Origin: Opitutia bacterium
Lineage (GTDB): Bacteria; Verrucomicrobiota; Verrucomicrobiia; Opitutales; Opitutaceae
Length of the DNA: 61,757 bases
Assembly (NCBI GenBank): GCA_947474365.1
Contig: CANJIU010000054.1
Coordinates: 1-61,757, forward strand
Direction: 5' to 3'
Part shown: positions 35,306-44,207 of the stretch, one piece after another
Numbering within the stretch: position 1 is the stretch's first letter
Layout of the letters: the number at the start of each line of letters is the position of its first letter
Position numbers and translations under genes: made by a program
The notes under the pieces: generated by a model
The model's database searches: none
Seen by the model: only the letters and a program-made list of their open reading frames with translations
What the model was told of the DNA's origin: nothing

Positions 35306-38300
35306 ATGCAACTTCGCACATTCGGCTGGCGCGTTTTCCTTCCCGGGCGGTTGTGGTTGCTGTTGTGGACCGCTCCGGTCTTCGCCCAGGGAAACGTGAC
35401 CGGAACGATCGAGGGCCGCGTTTTCAATCCGCGGAATGGCGAGTATGTCGAACGGGCGCGCGTCACCGTGGACGGGGCGGGACTTGAGACTTTCACCGAT
35501 CCGGGTGGCCGATACCGTTTGAGCAATGTCCCGCCCGGCTCCACGCGCGTCAAAGTCTTCTATACCGGCCTCGAAGCTCAGACCAATACGGTTGTCGTCG
35601 CCGCGGGCGGGATCGTCCAATTGGATGTGAATCTGGCGGCGACTGAGTCGCGCGGTGCGGCCGACCGGTTGGGCGGGGTGGTGAAGCTGGACCAATTTGT
35701 CGTCGCCACGACAAAGGAGATGGACGGTGCCGCGATCGCGATCAACGAACAGCGTTTTGCCTCGAACATCATGAACGTCGTCTCGGCTGACGAGTTCGGC
35801 GCAGTGGTCGAGGGAAACGTCGGCGATTTCCTGAAATTCCTCCCGGGCATCACGGTCGACACCGGCGGCGGCGACATGCGCACGCTATCGCTCAACGGTG
35901 TGCCATCGAACAACGTGCCGGTCACCGTCGGCGGCTTCTCCCTGGCGAGCGCCGCCTCGTCGGGGACCTCGCGTCAGGTCGAACTCGAGCAGGTCTCCGT
36001 GAACAACATCGCCCGCTTCGAGGTGGTGCATTCGCCCACGCCCGAGTCGCAGGGTTCGGCGCTCGCCGGTTCGGTGAACATGGTTCCACGCAGCGCGTTC
36101 GAGCGCTCGCGCCCAGTCTTCAATGGCAGCGTGTTTTTGATGATGAAGGACAACTACAAGAGCCTGCGCGAGACGCCCGGTCCGCGCGCGGTTCCCACGC
36201 ACAAGATCAAGCCCGGCTACGATTTTTCCTGGGTGGTTCCGGTCAACAAGCGCTTCGGCTTCACCGTCTCCAGCGCCTACAGCGACCAGTACACGAGCGA
36301 GGATTTCTCGCAGAACAACTGGCGGGCCGGCGGCGCCACCACCACCGGCCTCACCGCCACGACCAACACGACGCAGTATCCGGACAGTACGTTCGGCAAA
36401 CCGTACCTCACCGACTACGCGGTGCAGGACGCGAACAAGTTCAGCAAGCGCACCTCGTTTGGACTCACCCTCGACTACAAACTCGGACCCAACGACCTCG
36501 TTTCCCTTTCGTTCCAATGGGCGCTCTTCGACGCCGAACTCAGCAATCGCAAGCTGACGTTTCTCGTGCAACGCGTGGCGCCGACGGGTTTCTCCGACAA
36601 TTACACCCACGGGGAGGCGGGACGCGGCGAGATCCAGCTCAACAACTCGGGGATGCGGCAGAAGTCCGGCACCACCTACATGCCGACGCTCTCCTACCGC
36701 CACGACGGCACGATCTGGAAGGCCGAGGGTGGCCTCGGGCACTCGCATGCGAGCAACCACTATCGCGACTCGTACCGCGGCTTCTTCAACAACTCGCTCG
36801 CGCGTCGCTCCGGCGTGACGGTCAACTTTGACGACATCTTCTACCTGCGCCCCGGCCGGATTTCCGTCACCGACGCCGCCGGTGCCCCGGTTGATCCCTA
36901 CAATCTCGCCAGTTACTCACTCAGCACGGCCAGCAACGGCGAGCAGGAGTCCAGCGACCTCAAGCGCAGCGTCTTTGGCAACCTCCGTCGGGACTTCATG
37001 CCCCGCGGCATCCCGCTTTCGATCAAGGCCGGAGTGGACGTGCGCGAGTCCGTGCGCGACATCCGCAAGTATTCGCCGTCGTGGAACTACGTCGGCCCGG
37101 ACGGGCGCACGAGCACCACGCCGGTGGGCAGCGACGACAGCGCCGCGGGCGTCCTCGACGGGATTTTTTCGCAGCGTTACGCGCCCTTCGGCTTCCCGCA
37201 GGTCCAGTGGGTAAGCCAGGAAAAGCTGTGGGGCCTCTACCAGGCGCATCCGGAGTATTTTGCGATCAACTCCGCCAACAGCGCGTACCGTTCGCTCATC
37301 GATCAGTCCAAGTTTGCGCGGGAAATCATCTCCGCCGCCTACCTGCGCGGTGACCTCGCATTCTTCGACCGCCGACTGAAATTCGTCGGTGGACTCCGTG
37401 CCGAGCAGACGAACCTCACCGCCTCAGGCCCGCTGACCGATCCGACGCTCGACTACCGGCGCGACGCCGGCGGCAACGTCGTCCACCAACGCGACGCCAA
37501 CGGCAACCTCATCCTCGGCGCCAACCGGCTCCCGCTGCCCGTTCTGATCGTGCCGACCAACGCTGGCGTTCCGTATTCCCAGCTCACCTACATCGACCGG
37601 GGGCAGCATGCCGAGAAGGAATACCTGCGCCTCTTCCCGAACCTCAACGCGAGCTATAACCTCCGGGAGAACCTCATTGCGCGCCTCTCATGGTACACCT
37701 CGATCGGACGCCCCGACTACAACCAGTACACCGGAGGCCTCACGTTGCCTGACACCGAGCTGCCGCCGTCGACCGGCAACCGGATTTCGGTCAACAACGT
37801 CGGGATCAAGCCGTGGAGTGCGCGCACGACGAAGGTCCGCCTCGAATATTACTTTGAAGGCGTCGGCCAGGCGTCGGTGGGCGCCTACCGCCGGGATTTC
37901 GAAAACTTCTTCGGCAGCGTGACGCTTCCGGTCACCCCCGAATTCCTGAGTCTGTACAACCTCGATCCCGACGTCTATGGCGGCTACGACGTGCAGACGA
38001 ATCACAATCTTTCGCGCACGGTTCGCATGGAAGGCCTGGAGTTCGACTACAAGCAGGCGCTGACCTTTCTGCCCCAATGGGCCCGCGGCGTGCAGGTCTT
38101 TGCCAACGCGAGCGCGCAACGCGCCACCGGCGAGGCGTCGGACAATTTCAGCGGCTATGTCCCGCGCAGCGGAAGCTGGGGTGTGAGCCTCAACCGCTCG
38201 AAATACACCCTGAAGGCCAATTGGAACTACCGCGGGCGCCGCCGGCTGGGCGTGCTCACCGGTCGCGGGCTTGAGCCCGGCACCTATGAGTGGGACGCGA

Positions 38301-38494
38301 AACGGCTCTCGATCGACGTCTACGGCGAATACCGCCTGAACCGGCGCTTCGCGGCGTTCGCCAGCCTGCGCAATGTCAATGGGGCAAACCTGGACGTGAA
38401 GCGCTTTGGGCCGAGCACGCCGGCGATCGCGAGGTTTCGCCAGCGCCAGGACTACGGCTCCGCTTGGATCTTCGGACTGCGGGGCACGTTGTAA
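35306..38494 (+). CDS. TonB-dependent receptor with carboxypeptidase-regulatory-like domain (paralogue of the receptor at 54586)
   Basis: About 1,062 residues. The signal peptide ends in APVFAQ, then TIEGRVFNPRNGEYVERAR starts the regulatory-like sandwich. The plug includes FVVATTKEMDGAAIAINEQR, FLKFLPGITVDTGGGDMR and SVNMVPRSAFERSRP. The barrel's last third (YRRDFENFFG, DYKQALTFLPQWARGVQVFA) is nearly the same as in the receptor at 54586-57714. This group is expanded in Opitutaceae and likely imports oligosaccharides or glycosides across the outer membrane. ATG 35306 directly precedes the signal peptide; the frame opens at 35174. It is divergent from the FAD oxidoreductase unit. Confidence 0.92.
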   Translation: MQLRTFGWRVFLPGRLWLLLWTAPVFAQGNVTGTIEGRVFNPRNGEYVERARVTVDGAGLETFTDPGGRYRLSNVPPGSTRVKVFYTGLEAQTNTVVVAAGGIVQLDVNLAATESRGAADRLGGVVKLDQFVVATTKEMDGAAIAINEQRFASNIMNVVSADEFGAVVEGNVGDFLKFLPGITVDTGGGDMRTLSLNGVPSNNVPVTVGGFSLASAASSGTSRQVELEQVSVNNIARFEVVHSPTPESQGSALAGSVNMVPRSAFERSRPVFNGSVFLMMKDNYKSLRETPGPRAVPTHKIKPGYDFSWVVPVNKRFGFTVSSAYSDQYTSEDFSQNNWRAGGATTTGLTATTNTTQYPDSTFGKPYLTDYAVQDANKFSKRTSFGLTLDYKLGPNDLVSLSFQWALFDAELSNRKLTFLVQRVAPTGFSDNYTHGEAGRGEIQLNNSGMRQKSGTTYMPTLSYRHDGTIWKAEGGLGHSHASNHYRDSYRGFFNNSLARRSGVTVNFDDIFYLRPGRISVTDAAGAPVDPYNLASYSLSTASNGEQESSDLKRSVFGNLRRDFMPRGIPLSIKAGVDVRESVRDIRKYSPSWNYVGPDGRTSTTPVGSDDSAAGVLDGIFSQRYAPFGFPQVQWVSQEKLWGLYQAHPEYFAINSANSAYRSLIDQSKFAREIISAAYLRGDLAFFDRRLKFVGGLRAEQTNLTASGPLTDPTLDYRRDAGGNVVHQRDANGNLILGANRLPLPVLIVPTNAGVPYSQLTYIDRGQHAEKEYLRLFPNLNASYNLRENLIARLSWYTSIGRPDYNQYTGGLTLPDTELPPSTGNRISVNNVGIKPWSARTTKVRLEYYFEGVGQASVGAYRRDFENFFGSVTLPVTPEFLSLYNLDPDVYGGYDVQTNHNLSRTVRMEGLEFDYKQALTFLPQWARGVQVFANASAQRATGEASDNFSGYVPRSGSWGVSLNRSKYTLKANWNYRGRRRLGVLTGRGLEPGTYEWDAKRLSIDVYGEYRLNRRFAAFASLRNVNGANLDVKRFGPSTPAIARFRQRQDYGSAWIFGLRGTL

Positions 38495-38605
38495 TCGCAA
38501 CGTTCCTTTCGCTCGCCGAAGAGTGGACGGCAGGGCGGTCAAGCCACGCGCATCCTCCGCCAATTGACGCGGTGTTTCGCGGCGGACCGGGAGTATCTTT
38601 CAGCC

Positions 38606-38821
38606 ATGCACCATCCTGTGCACATCGATATCGCGCAGTATCCGCGCCACGTGCGCTGGTTCATGGGAGTCGCCTGGCTCCTCATCGTGGTGAAGTGCGT
38701 GCTCGTCTGGTGGGCGATGGCCCGCTGGCACGTGCCGTATCACCCGATGTGGATTGTCGCGCCGACCCTCGTGTTTGCAGCGCTCGCCTCGGTACTCTGG
38801 CTCACGCACCACGAAGACTGA
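38606..38821 (+). CDS. Small two-helix membrane protein
   Basis: 71 residues. After a His-rich start (MHHPVHIDIAQYPRH) there are two hydrophobic segments, about 16-37 (FMGVAWLLIVVKCVLVWWAMA) and 45-65 (MWIVAPTLVFAALASVLWL), and an end in THHED. No family recognised. It lies 112 bp after the receptor gene and 218 bp before the SPFH pair, on the same strand. It could be an accessory subunit, but there is no direct evidence. Confidence 0.5.
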   Translation: MHHPVHIDIAQYPRHVRWFMGVAWLLIVVKCVLVWWAMARWHVPYHPMWIVAPTLVFAALASVLWLTHHED

Positions 38822-39039
38822 CGCCTGCGGGCGGGTTCGCGGTTGGTGCGGCGCGCCCGGCGGCGTGGCCTCCGGGTGCGTGGGGCGTTGCGTCCAACGG
38901 GCGGGCGTCTCTGTTACGTTTGTGCGACGACCGGTATTTATGTTGAGCGTTCGTGGGGAGGGCTTGAACTGAAGGTAGGTCAGGTTCGTTATTTGATTCC
39001 CGCCCGGTTCAACCCCCTTTCCGGCTCCTTTTCCTTCCC

Positions 39040-39984
39040 ATGATCACGACCACCCTGTTCGGCCTCATCTTCGGCGTCGGTCTCGCGGCGCTTCTCACCC
39101 TGCTGTTTGGCGTCTATACGATCGGCCCCACGGAGCGCGGCGTGCTCACGACCTTTGGGCGAGCCCAGCGGACGACCGGCACGACCGCCGACGACCCGCA
39201 GCTCGGCGCGCTGCTCACGGCAGAGGAAAAATCCCGATACGACTATCCCAACGTCCGAGTCATTCCGCCCGGCGGGCCTTACTTTAAATGGCCGTGGCAA
39301 CGTCTCTACAAAGTGGATATGACGATCCGGACGGTCGACATCACCTGGGACCCTGAGATCAAGCAGGACTCCATCGAGGCCGTGACCAAGGACAACCTGA
39401 CGGTCCAGATTTCCGGGCAGATCCGCTGGAAACCCTGCGAGCGCAACCTCTACGCCTACCTCTTCGGCATCTCGCATCCGGCGGCGCACGTCGTCGGCTA
39501 CTTCATCTCGGTTCTGCGCGACCGGGTGGCGACCTTCCACGGCGAGGCGGCCGAGGGATCGGTCGAAGGCGTGTCGATCAACGACCTCCGCCGGAATCTC
39601 TCCCTTATCAACAGTTTCATGGAGGAAGCGTGCCGCAAGACCGCGGCCCGTTACGGGATCGACCTCGACGCCGCGCTCATCACCAACATCGATCCTCCCA
39701 GCGACGTCGACGAAGCCCTCGCCTCGATCAACACGACGCAGAACCAGGTGGCCGCCTCGATCAGCCAGGCCAAGGCCGATGCCGACCAGAAATTAAAAAT
39801 GGCCGAGCAGGCGGTGCAAATTGCCGAGAACCGCGCGCAGGCCGAGGCGTCGCCCATTCTGGAACTCGGCAAGATTCTCGCCGGCATGCACACCGAGGGC
39901 GGCAAGGCCGCGCTCGACAGTTACCTCCGCAACGCGAGCCTTCCTCTCCGGGAAAAAGCCGCGCAGACCGTCCTTAAACTCTGA
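39040..39984 (+). CDS. SPFH/Band 7 (stomatin/prohibitin-like) membrane protein, first of a tandem pair
   Basis: 314 residues. One N-terminal membrane helix (about 4-26) is followed by IGPTERGVLTTFGRAQ, the start of the SPFH domain, and TIRTVDITWDPEIKQDSIEA ... KDNLTVQISGQIRWK. The C-terminal third is coiled-coil prone (SISQAKADADQKLKMAEQAVQIAENRAQAE). Such proteins oligomerise into membrane rings or microdomains and often regulate proteases or fluidity. The next gene is a second SPFH-like protein 11 bp on, recalling HflK/HflC, but no FtsH-type or NfeD gene is nearby. The leader before the ATG is pyrimidine-rich, with no Shine-Dalgarno. Confidence 0.85.
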   Translation: MITTTLFGLIFGVGLAALLTLLFGVYTIGPTERGVLTTFGRAQRTTGTTADDPQLGALLTAEEKSRYDYPNVRVIPPGGPYFKWPWQRLYKVDMTIRTVDITWDPEIKQDSIEAVTKDNLTVQISGQIRWKPCERNLYAYLFGISHPAAHVVGYFISVLRDRVATFHGEAAEGSVEGVSINDLRRNLSLINSFMEEACRKTAARYGIDLDAALITNIDPPSDVDEALASINTTQNQVAASISQAKADADQKLKMAEQAVQIAENRAQAEASPILELGKILAGMHTEGGKAALDSYLRNASLPLREKAAQTVLKL

Positions 39985-39995
39985 CGCCACCCGCC

Positions 39996-40871
39996 ATGTC
40001 CCCTTTCTTCGGCTCCCTCCTCGTCGGCTTCATCGGTACGTTCCTGGCCGTACCCGTCGTGCTCGGTATCGGCCGTCTGTTTCAACTCTGGCGCGTGCTG
40101 CCGGAACGAACCGTGCTCGTCTACACCTTCTTCGGCAAGGTCGTCGGTCAGGTGGAGGAGGCCGGTCTCTTCTTCCCCATCGCCCACTTTGGTCCGAAGG
40201 CGCTCCTCTTTCCCTTCTTCGGGAAAGCCTACACTGTGCGCACGGTCATTCACCAGGCGTACCTTCGCAACCAGCTGGTCAATTCGGAGGAGGGCGCCCC
40301 GATGGGTGTCGGTATTTGGTTCGAGATGTTCGTGCGCGAACCGAAGGCGTATCTGTTTCAAAACTCCGATCCCATCGGCTCGCTTAAGGCCAACGTCGCC
40401 ACCGCCGTCGTGAAACAGCTCTCCAATCTCCGGCTTGAGGTTCTCCTCGAAAATCGCGACGCCCTCTCCCGCAAGGTGCGGGAGGAAGTCTCGCCGACCT
40501 CCTCGCAATGGGGCTTCAGCCTCGGGTCCACCTATATCCGCAAGGTGGCCTTCCGCGACAAGGGCATGATCGCCGAGATCCAGCGCAAGGTCGTCAACCG
40601 CCTGCGCCAGGTCACCGCGGCCATGCGCCAGGCTGGAGAGAACGAAGTCGCGATCATCCACTCCGCCGCTGACAACAAGGCGTCGCAACGTCTCGGTCAG
40701 GCGCAGGCGGTCCGCCCTCAGGTCGTCGGCCGCGCCCTCGCCGAAATCCAGCGCACCCCTGAAGTCGCGGCGGCGCTCTTCACGCTGCTCGACATCCAGG
40801 CGACCCTGAAGAGTCCGGGGAAGATCGTGCTGACCAGCGGCGATTCGACCGGACTGCTGCTGAATAGTTGA
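39996..40871 (+). CDS. SPFH/Band 7-like protein, second of the tandem pair
   Basis: 291 residues. N-terminal membrane helix (about 5-27), then VLPERTVLVYTFFGKVVGQV and RTVIHQAYLRNQLVNSEEGAPMGVGIWFEMFV, an SPFH pattern more divergent than its neighbour. The segment TYIRKVAFRDKGMIAEIQRKVVNRL matches the end of the SPFH domain, and an Ala/Gln-rich helix follows. The tail ends without a long coiled coil. The tight linkage (11 bp) suggests the two form a hetero-oligomer. It ends 75 bp before the creatininase-family gene. Confidence 0.75.
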   Translation: MSPFFGSLLVGFIGTFLAVPVVLGIGRLFQLWRVLPERTVLVYTFFGKVVGQVEEAGLFFPIAHFGPKALLFPFFGKAYTVRTVIHQAYLRNQLVNSEEGAPMGVGIWFEMFVREPKAYLFQNSDPIGSLKANVATAVVKQLSNLRLEVLLENRDALSRKVREEVSPTSSQWGFSLGSTYIRKVAFRDKGMIAEIQRKVVNRLRQVTAAMRQAGENEVAIIHSAADNKASQRLGQAQAVRPQVVGRALAEIQRTPEVAAALFTLLDIQATLKSPGKIVLTSGDSTGLLLNS

Positions 40872-40946
40872 AATCCGGCCGGACTCGGCCAGACGTGACC
40901 GTGCCGCCCGGTCGTGGCGGGACCTTGTTGTCGCATCCCCCCAATC

Positions 40947-41741
40947 ATGAAACCCAAATCCGTCTTCCTTGCCGAAAACAGCAACCACGAGATCGAGGAG
41001 TTCCTCAAATCTCACCACACGCTCTACGTTCCGGTGGGGGCGATGGAGCAGCACGGGCCGCATTCCGCGATCGGCACGGATATTTTCCTCCCGCAGGAAA
41101 TCGCCCGGCGGATCTGTGTCCGGCAGGGCAACGCGCTCGTCGCCCCGCCGTTGACGTACACTCTCTCGTATCCGCACCGGGGATTCACCAGCGAGTTCAG
41201 CCTCAGCATCGAGACCTTCATGGCCGTCGTCCGGGACCTGGCCCTGTCGTTCGCGAAGGCGGGCTTCAAGCGCATCGTTTTCCTCAACGGACACTACGAC
41301 AACACCTACGCCCTGGCCTACGCCTGCGCGCAGGTGGCGGAGAAGATGCCGGAAGGGGCGAAGGCGTTTCCGTTCAACTACTGGGATGGCCTGACGCAGG
41401 AGCAGTGGGGAAAGATGAGCGAAGGCGGCAAAGGCATGCACGCCGGCGAGAGCGAGGTCTCGATGCTGCTCGCGATCAATCCCGCGCTGGTCGACATGGA
41501 GCGGGCCAATGCGGAGTTCCCGAACTTTCCGGAGACGATCACCAAGTCACCCGCGTTGCACACCGCGTTCTTCTTCTCCTCGCCCGGCAGCGTGTACCGC
41601 ATGTCGAAGACCGGCACGTGGGGTGATGCCACCAAGGCGACTGCGGCCAAAGGGGAAGAGATCCTCGAGGCCGGCGTCCAGTCTGTGATCAATCTGATGC
41701 TCGACATCGAAAAAACCTTCCGCGAGCTGACGATTCGGTAG
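40947..41741 (+). CDS. Creatininase-family amidohydrolase
   Basis: 264 residues. Metal and catalytic positions are visible: E34 and H36 in VGAMEQHGPH, D45 in GTDIF, H116 and D118 in LNGHYDN, then HAGESE (H165, E168). In Pseudomonas creatininase the ligands are Glu34, His36, Asp45, His120 and Glu122; here the last is Asp instead of Glu. The NGHYDN form is closer to true creatininase than to the NGHGGN of MftE-like peptidases. The substrate is likely a cyclic or formyl amide, not certain. ATG 40947 was chosen because homology starts soon after it. Confidence 0.85.
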   Translation: MKPKSVFLAENSNHEIEEFLKSHHTLYVPVGAMEQHGPHSAIGTDIFLPQEIARRICVRQGNALVAPPLTYTLSYPHRGFTSEFSLSIETFMAVVRDLALSFAKAGFKRIVFLNGHYDNTYALAYACAQVAEKMPEGAKAFPFNYWDGLTQEQWGKMSEGGKGMHAGESEVSMLLAINPALVDMERANAEFPNFPETITKSPALHTAFFFSSPGSVYRMSKTGTWGDATKATAAKGEEILEAGVQSVINLMLDIEKTFRELTIR

Positions 41742-41944
41742 CTGCGGGAATGGGATGATGGCGGTGGTGCGTGTGATCGCGTGAACCGGTGGCGGTGGTT
41801 TGTGGACCGGCGTGAACAATAAATGCGCCGTTTCTTGCAAACGGGGCGCGGCCAAGCCCGGCGCAACCCGATAGCATCTCTCGGGCACCCGGAGTGAACC
41901 TCCTTCGGGCGGGCCCCGCGTCGTCGTTCCATCCCCAACCCCTC

Positions 41945-42847
41945 ATGAGCTGTTTTCGACTCCTCGGCCGGCTTCTCCTGTTCCTCGGCGCCTTGGTCCC
42001 GGCGGAAGCCGCCCGGTCGTTTCTCTGCTGCGATTATCCAGGCGGCCGGGTGTGCCTCGTGTCTGCTGACGGCAAGGTGGAATGGGAGTATGTCTGCAAG
42101 GGCCCGCAGGACTGCTGGTCGCTGCCCAATGGCAACGTCCTGTTTTGCTTCCGCACCGGCGCGCTCGAGGTCACGCGCGACAAGCAGGTCGTGTGGGAAT
42201 ACAAGGCGCCGGTCGGTGTCCCGGTTGAAGTTCACTCGTGCCAGCCGCTCCCGGACGGACGCGTGCTCCTGGTCGAATGTGGCACGAGCCGAATCATCGA
42301 AGTGGATCGGGCGGGAAAAATCGCCAAGGAAATCAAGCTGGTCACGACGCCGGAGATCAAGGTGCACGTCCAGTTTCGCGGCACCCGCAAGCTGCCGAAC
42401 GGACACTACCTCGTCTGCTTCACGGGCGAGCGCAAGGTCGTGGAACTCGACGGCGCGGGCAAGGTGGTGCGCACGATCCCGGTGGCCGGCGACCCGCACG
42501 AGGTCGTGCCACTGCCGAACCGCCATCTGCTCATCGCGTGCGGCGATGGCCACAAGGTCGTCGAGGTCGACGCGCAGGCCAAGGTTGTGTGGGAGCTCAA
42601 CGAGAACGACCTTCCCGGACACCCGCTCCGTCTGATGGCGGGCTGCCAGCGTCTCCCCAATGGCAATACGGTGTTCTGCAATTACCTCGGGCACGGTCAT
42701 CTGGGCACCCAGCCCCAGGTCTTTGAGATCACGCGGGACAAACGCGTCGTGTGGTCGTTCGCCGACCACGCGCAATTCAAGAGCATCAACCAAATCCAGG
42801 TGCTCGACGTGAGCGGCGATGTCACGCGCGGCGAGATTCTGCGCTGA
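41945..42847 (+). CDS. Secreted five-repeat beta-propeller protein (PQQ/arylsulfotransferase-like)
   Basis: 300 residues with a signal peptide (FRLLGRLLLFLGALVPAEAA). Five or six blades repeat the phrase LPNGNVLFCF, LPDGRVLLVE, LPNGHYLVCF, LPNRHLLIAC and LPNGNTVFCN, each followed by a VxEVD or VVWEY strand. This is the NHL/PQQ-like propeller pattern also seen in arylsulfotransferase-type domains. No catalytic residues are obvious; it may bind a ligand or partner. It is followed 31 bp later by a Tat oxidoreductase gene, then ThuA and a sulfatase on the same strand, likely one transcription unit. Confidence 0.75.
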   Translation: MSCFRLLGRLLLFLGALVPAEAARSFLCCDYPGGRVCLVSADGKVEWEYVCKGPQDCWSLPNGNVLFCFRTGALEVTRDKQVVWEYKAPVGVPVEVHSCQPLPDGRVLLVECGTSRIIEVDRAGKIAKEIKLVTTPEIKVHVQFRGTRKLPNGHYLVCFTGERKVVELDGAGKVVRTIPVAGDPHEVVPLPNRHLLIACGDGHKVVEVDAQAKVVWELNENDLPGHPLRLMAGCQRLPNGNTVFCNYLGHGHLGTQPQVFEITRDKRVVWSFADHAQFKSINQIQVLDVSGDVTRGEILR

Positions 42848-42878
42848 TTCCCCTGCGCCCGGTGCCGCGAAAACACTC

Positions 42879-44207
42879 ATGCCCATGGACCCCGAATTCA
42901 CTGCTGAATCCGCCCGCCCGACTTCGCGCCGTGAGTTTCTGAAACGCTCCGCTGGACTGACCGCCGCGCTGGGCGGACTTGAGCTTGTACGCAACGCCCA
43001 CGCCGCCGGCAGCGACCGGATCCGCGTCGGCTTGATCGGTTGTGGCAACCGCGGCACGGCCGCCGCGATGAACGCTCTCGACGCTGATCCGGGAGTGCAT
43101 CTGGTGGCGGTCGCGGACCTTTTCGCCGACCGGCTCGCGGCCTCGCTCGAAAAAATCAAAGCACATTGTCCGGAGCGCACCGTCGTCGACCGCGACCACC
43201 AGTTCACCGGGTTCGACGGGTACCGGAACGTGATTGCCGCGTGCGACGTGGTCCTGATCGCGTGTGCCTCGCGCTTTCACCCCCAGTACCTGCGGGCGGG
43301 AATCGACGCGGGAAAGCATGTCTTCGTCGAGAAGCCCCACGGCATCGATCCGGTTGGCGTGCGCGCGACGCAGGAGGCGAGCGAACTCGCGCGTACCAAG
43401 GGACTGAGCGTTGTCTCTGGTTTGCACAACCGCTTCGATCTCGGCGTGCGCGAAACGATCCAGCGCATTCACGACGGTGCGATCGGTGACATCGTCTCGA
43501 TGGAGGTGAACTTCCTCCGGGCGCCGTACGTGCTCGTGGAGCGGCAGCCGGGGTGGAGCGAAATCGAATTCCAGTACCGGAATTGGTATCACTTCTCCTG
43601 GCTCTCGGGCGACGATGTGATCCAGTCGCTGGTGCACAGCGTCGACAAGGCCTGCTGGGCGATGCGCGAGGAACCGCCGCTGAAGGCGCACGGTTTCGGC
43701 GGGCGCGCGACTTCGTTCGGACCGGTTTACGGCGACATGTTCGACCACCACGCGGTCGTCTACGAATACGCCAAGGGTGCCCGGCTCTACGCGTTTTGCC
43801 GGACGCAAAAGGAATGCCACGAAGGCATCTCCGATTATATCTTCGGCACGAAGGGCCGGGCTTCGCTGCGCAACTATGCGATCACCGGTGAGGTGAACTG
43901 GAACTACCAGGGTCCGCGGCCGGTGCCCTACCTGCGCGAGCAGCAGGAGTTCTTCGCCGGGATCCGCGCCGGCCGGCCGTTGAACTCCGGTGCCTATATG
44001 GCCAACAGCACGATGGTCGCCGTGCTCGGACAAATCGTCTGCTATTCCGGACGACAGCTAGGTTGGAAAAAGGCCGCCGCGTCCGACTTCGCCTTTCCGC
44101 CGGACGGGGAAGTCGGTTTCAACACGGTTTCGCCGGTGCAGCCGGGGCCGGATGGCCAGTATCCGATCGCGATTCCGGGCAAAACGAAGCTCGTCGCGGG
44201 AACATGA
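42879..44207 (+). CDS. Tat-exported Gfo/Idh/MocA-family oxidoreductase (second copy)
   Basis: 442 residues. A twin-arginine signal (TSRREFLKRSAGLTAALGG) leads into a hydrophobic stretch and AHAAG, then RIRVGLIGCGNRGTAAAM, the NAD(P)-binding loop. HVFVEKPHGIDPVGVR is the conserved EKP segment, and HFSWLSGDDVIQSLVHSVDK lies in the C-terminal domain. Layout and motifs match the gene at 22228, with a divergence that suggests different substrates. The stop overlaps the ThuA-like gene by ATGA, so the pair is translationally coupled, the classic ThuA/ThuB-type partnership. Alternative start ATG 42885 would remove two residues. Confidence 0.9.
   Translation: MPMDPEFTAESARPTSRREFLKRSAGLTAALGGLELVRNAHAAGSDRIRVGLIGCGNRGTAAAMNALDADPGVHLVAVADLFADRLAASLEKIKAHCPERTVVDRDHQFTGFDGYRNVIAACDVVLIACASRFHPQYLRAGIDAGKHVFVEKPHGIDPVGVRATQEASELARTKGLSVVSGLHNRFDLGVRETIQRIHDGAIGDIVSMEVNFLRAPYVLVERQPGWSEIEFQYRNWYHFSWLSGDDVIQSLVHSVDKACWAMREEPPLKAHGFGGRATSFGPVYGDMFDHHAVVYEYAKGARLYAFCRTQKECHEGISDYIFGTKGRASLRNYAITGEVNWNYQGPRPVPYLREQQEFFAGIRAGRPLNSGAYMANSTMVAVLGQIVCYSGRQLGWKKAAASDFAFPPDGEVGFNTVSPVQPGPDGQYPIAIPGKTKLVAGT

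Noticed and set aside
41378..43207. 609-codon minus-strand open frame across creatininase, propeller and oxidoreductase genes
   Set aside because: It crosses three well-supported plus-strand genes and their gaps; composition is that of a shadow.
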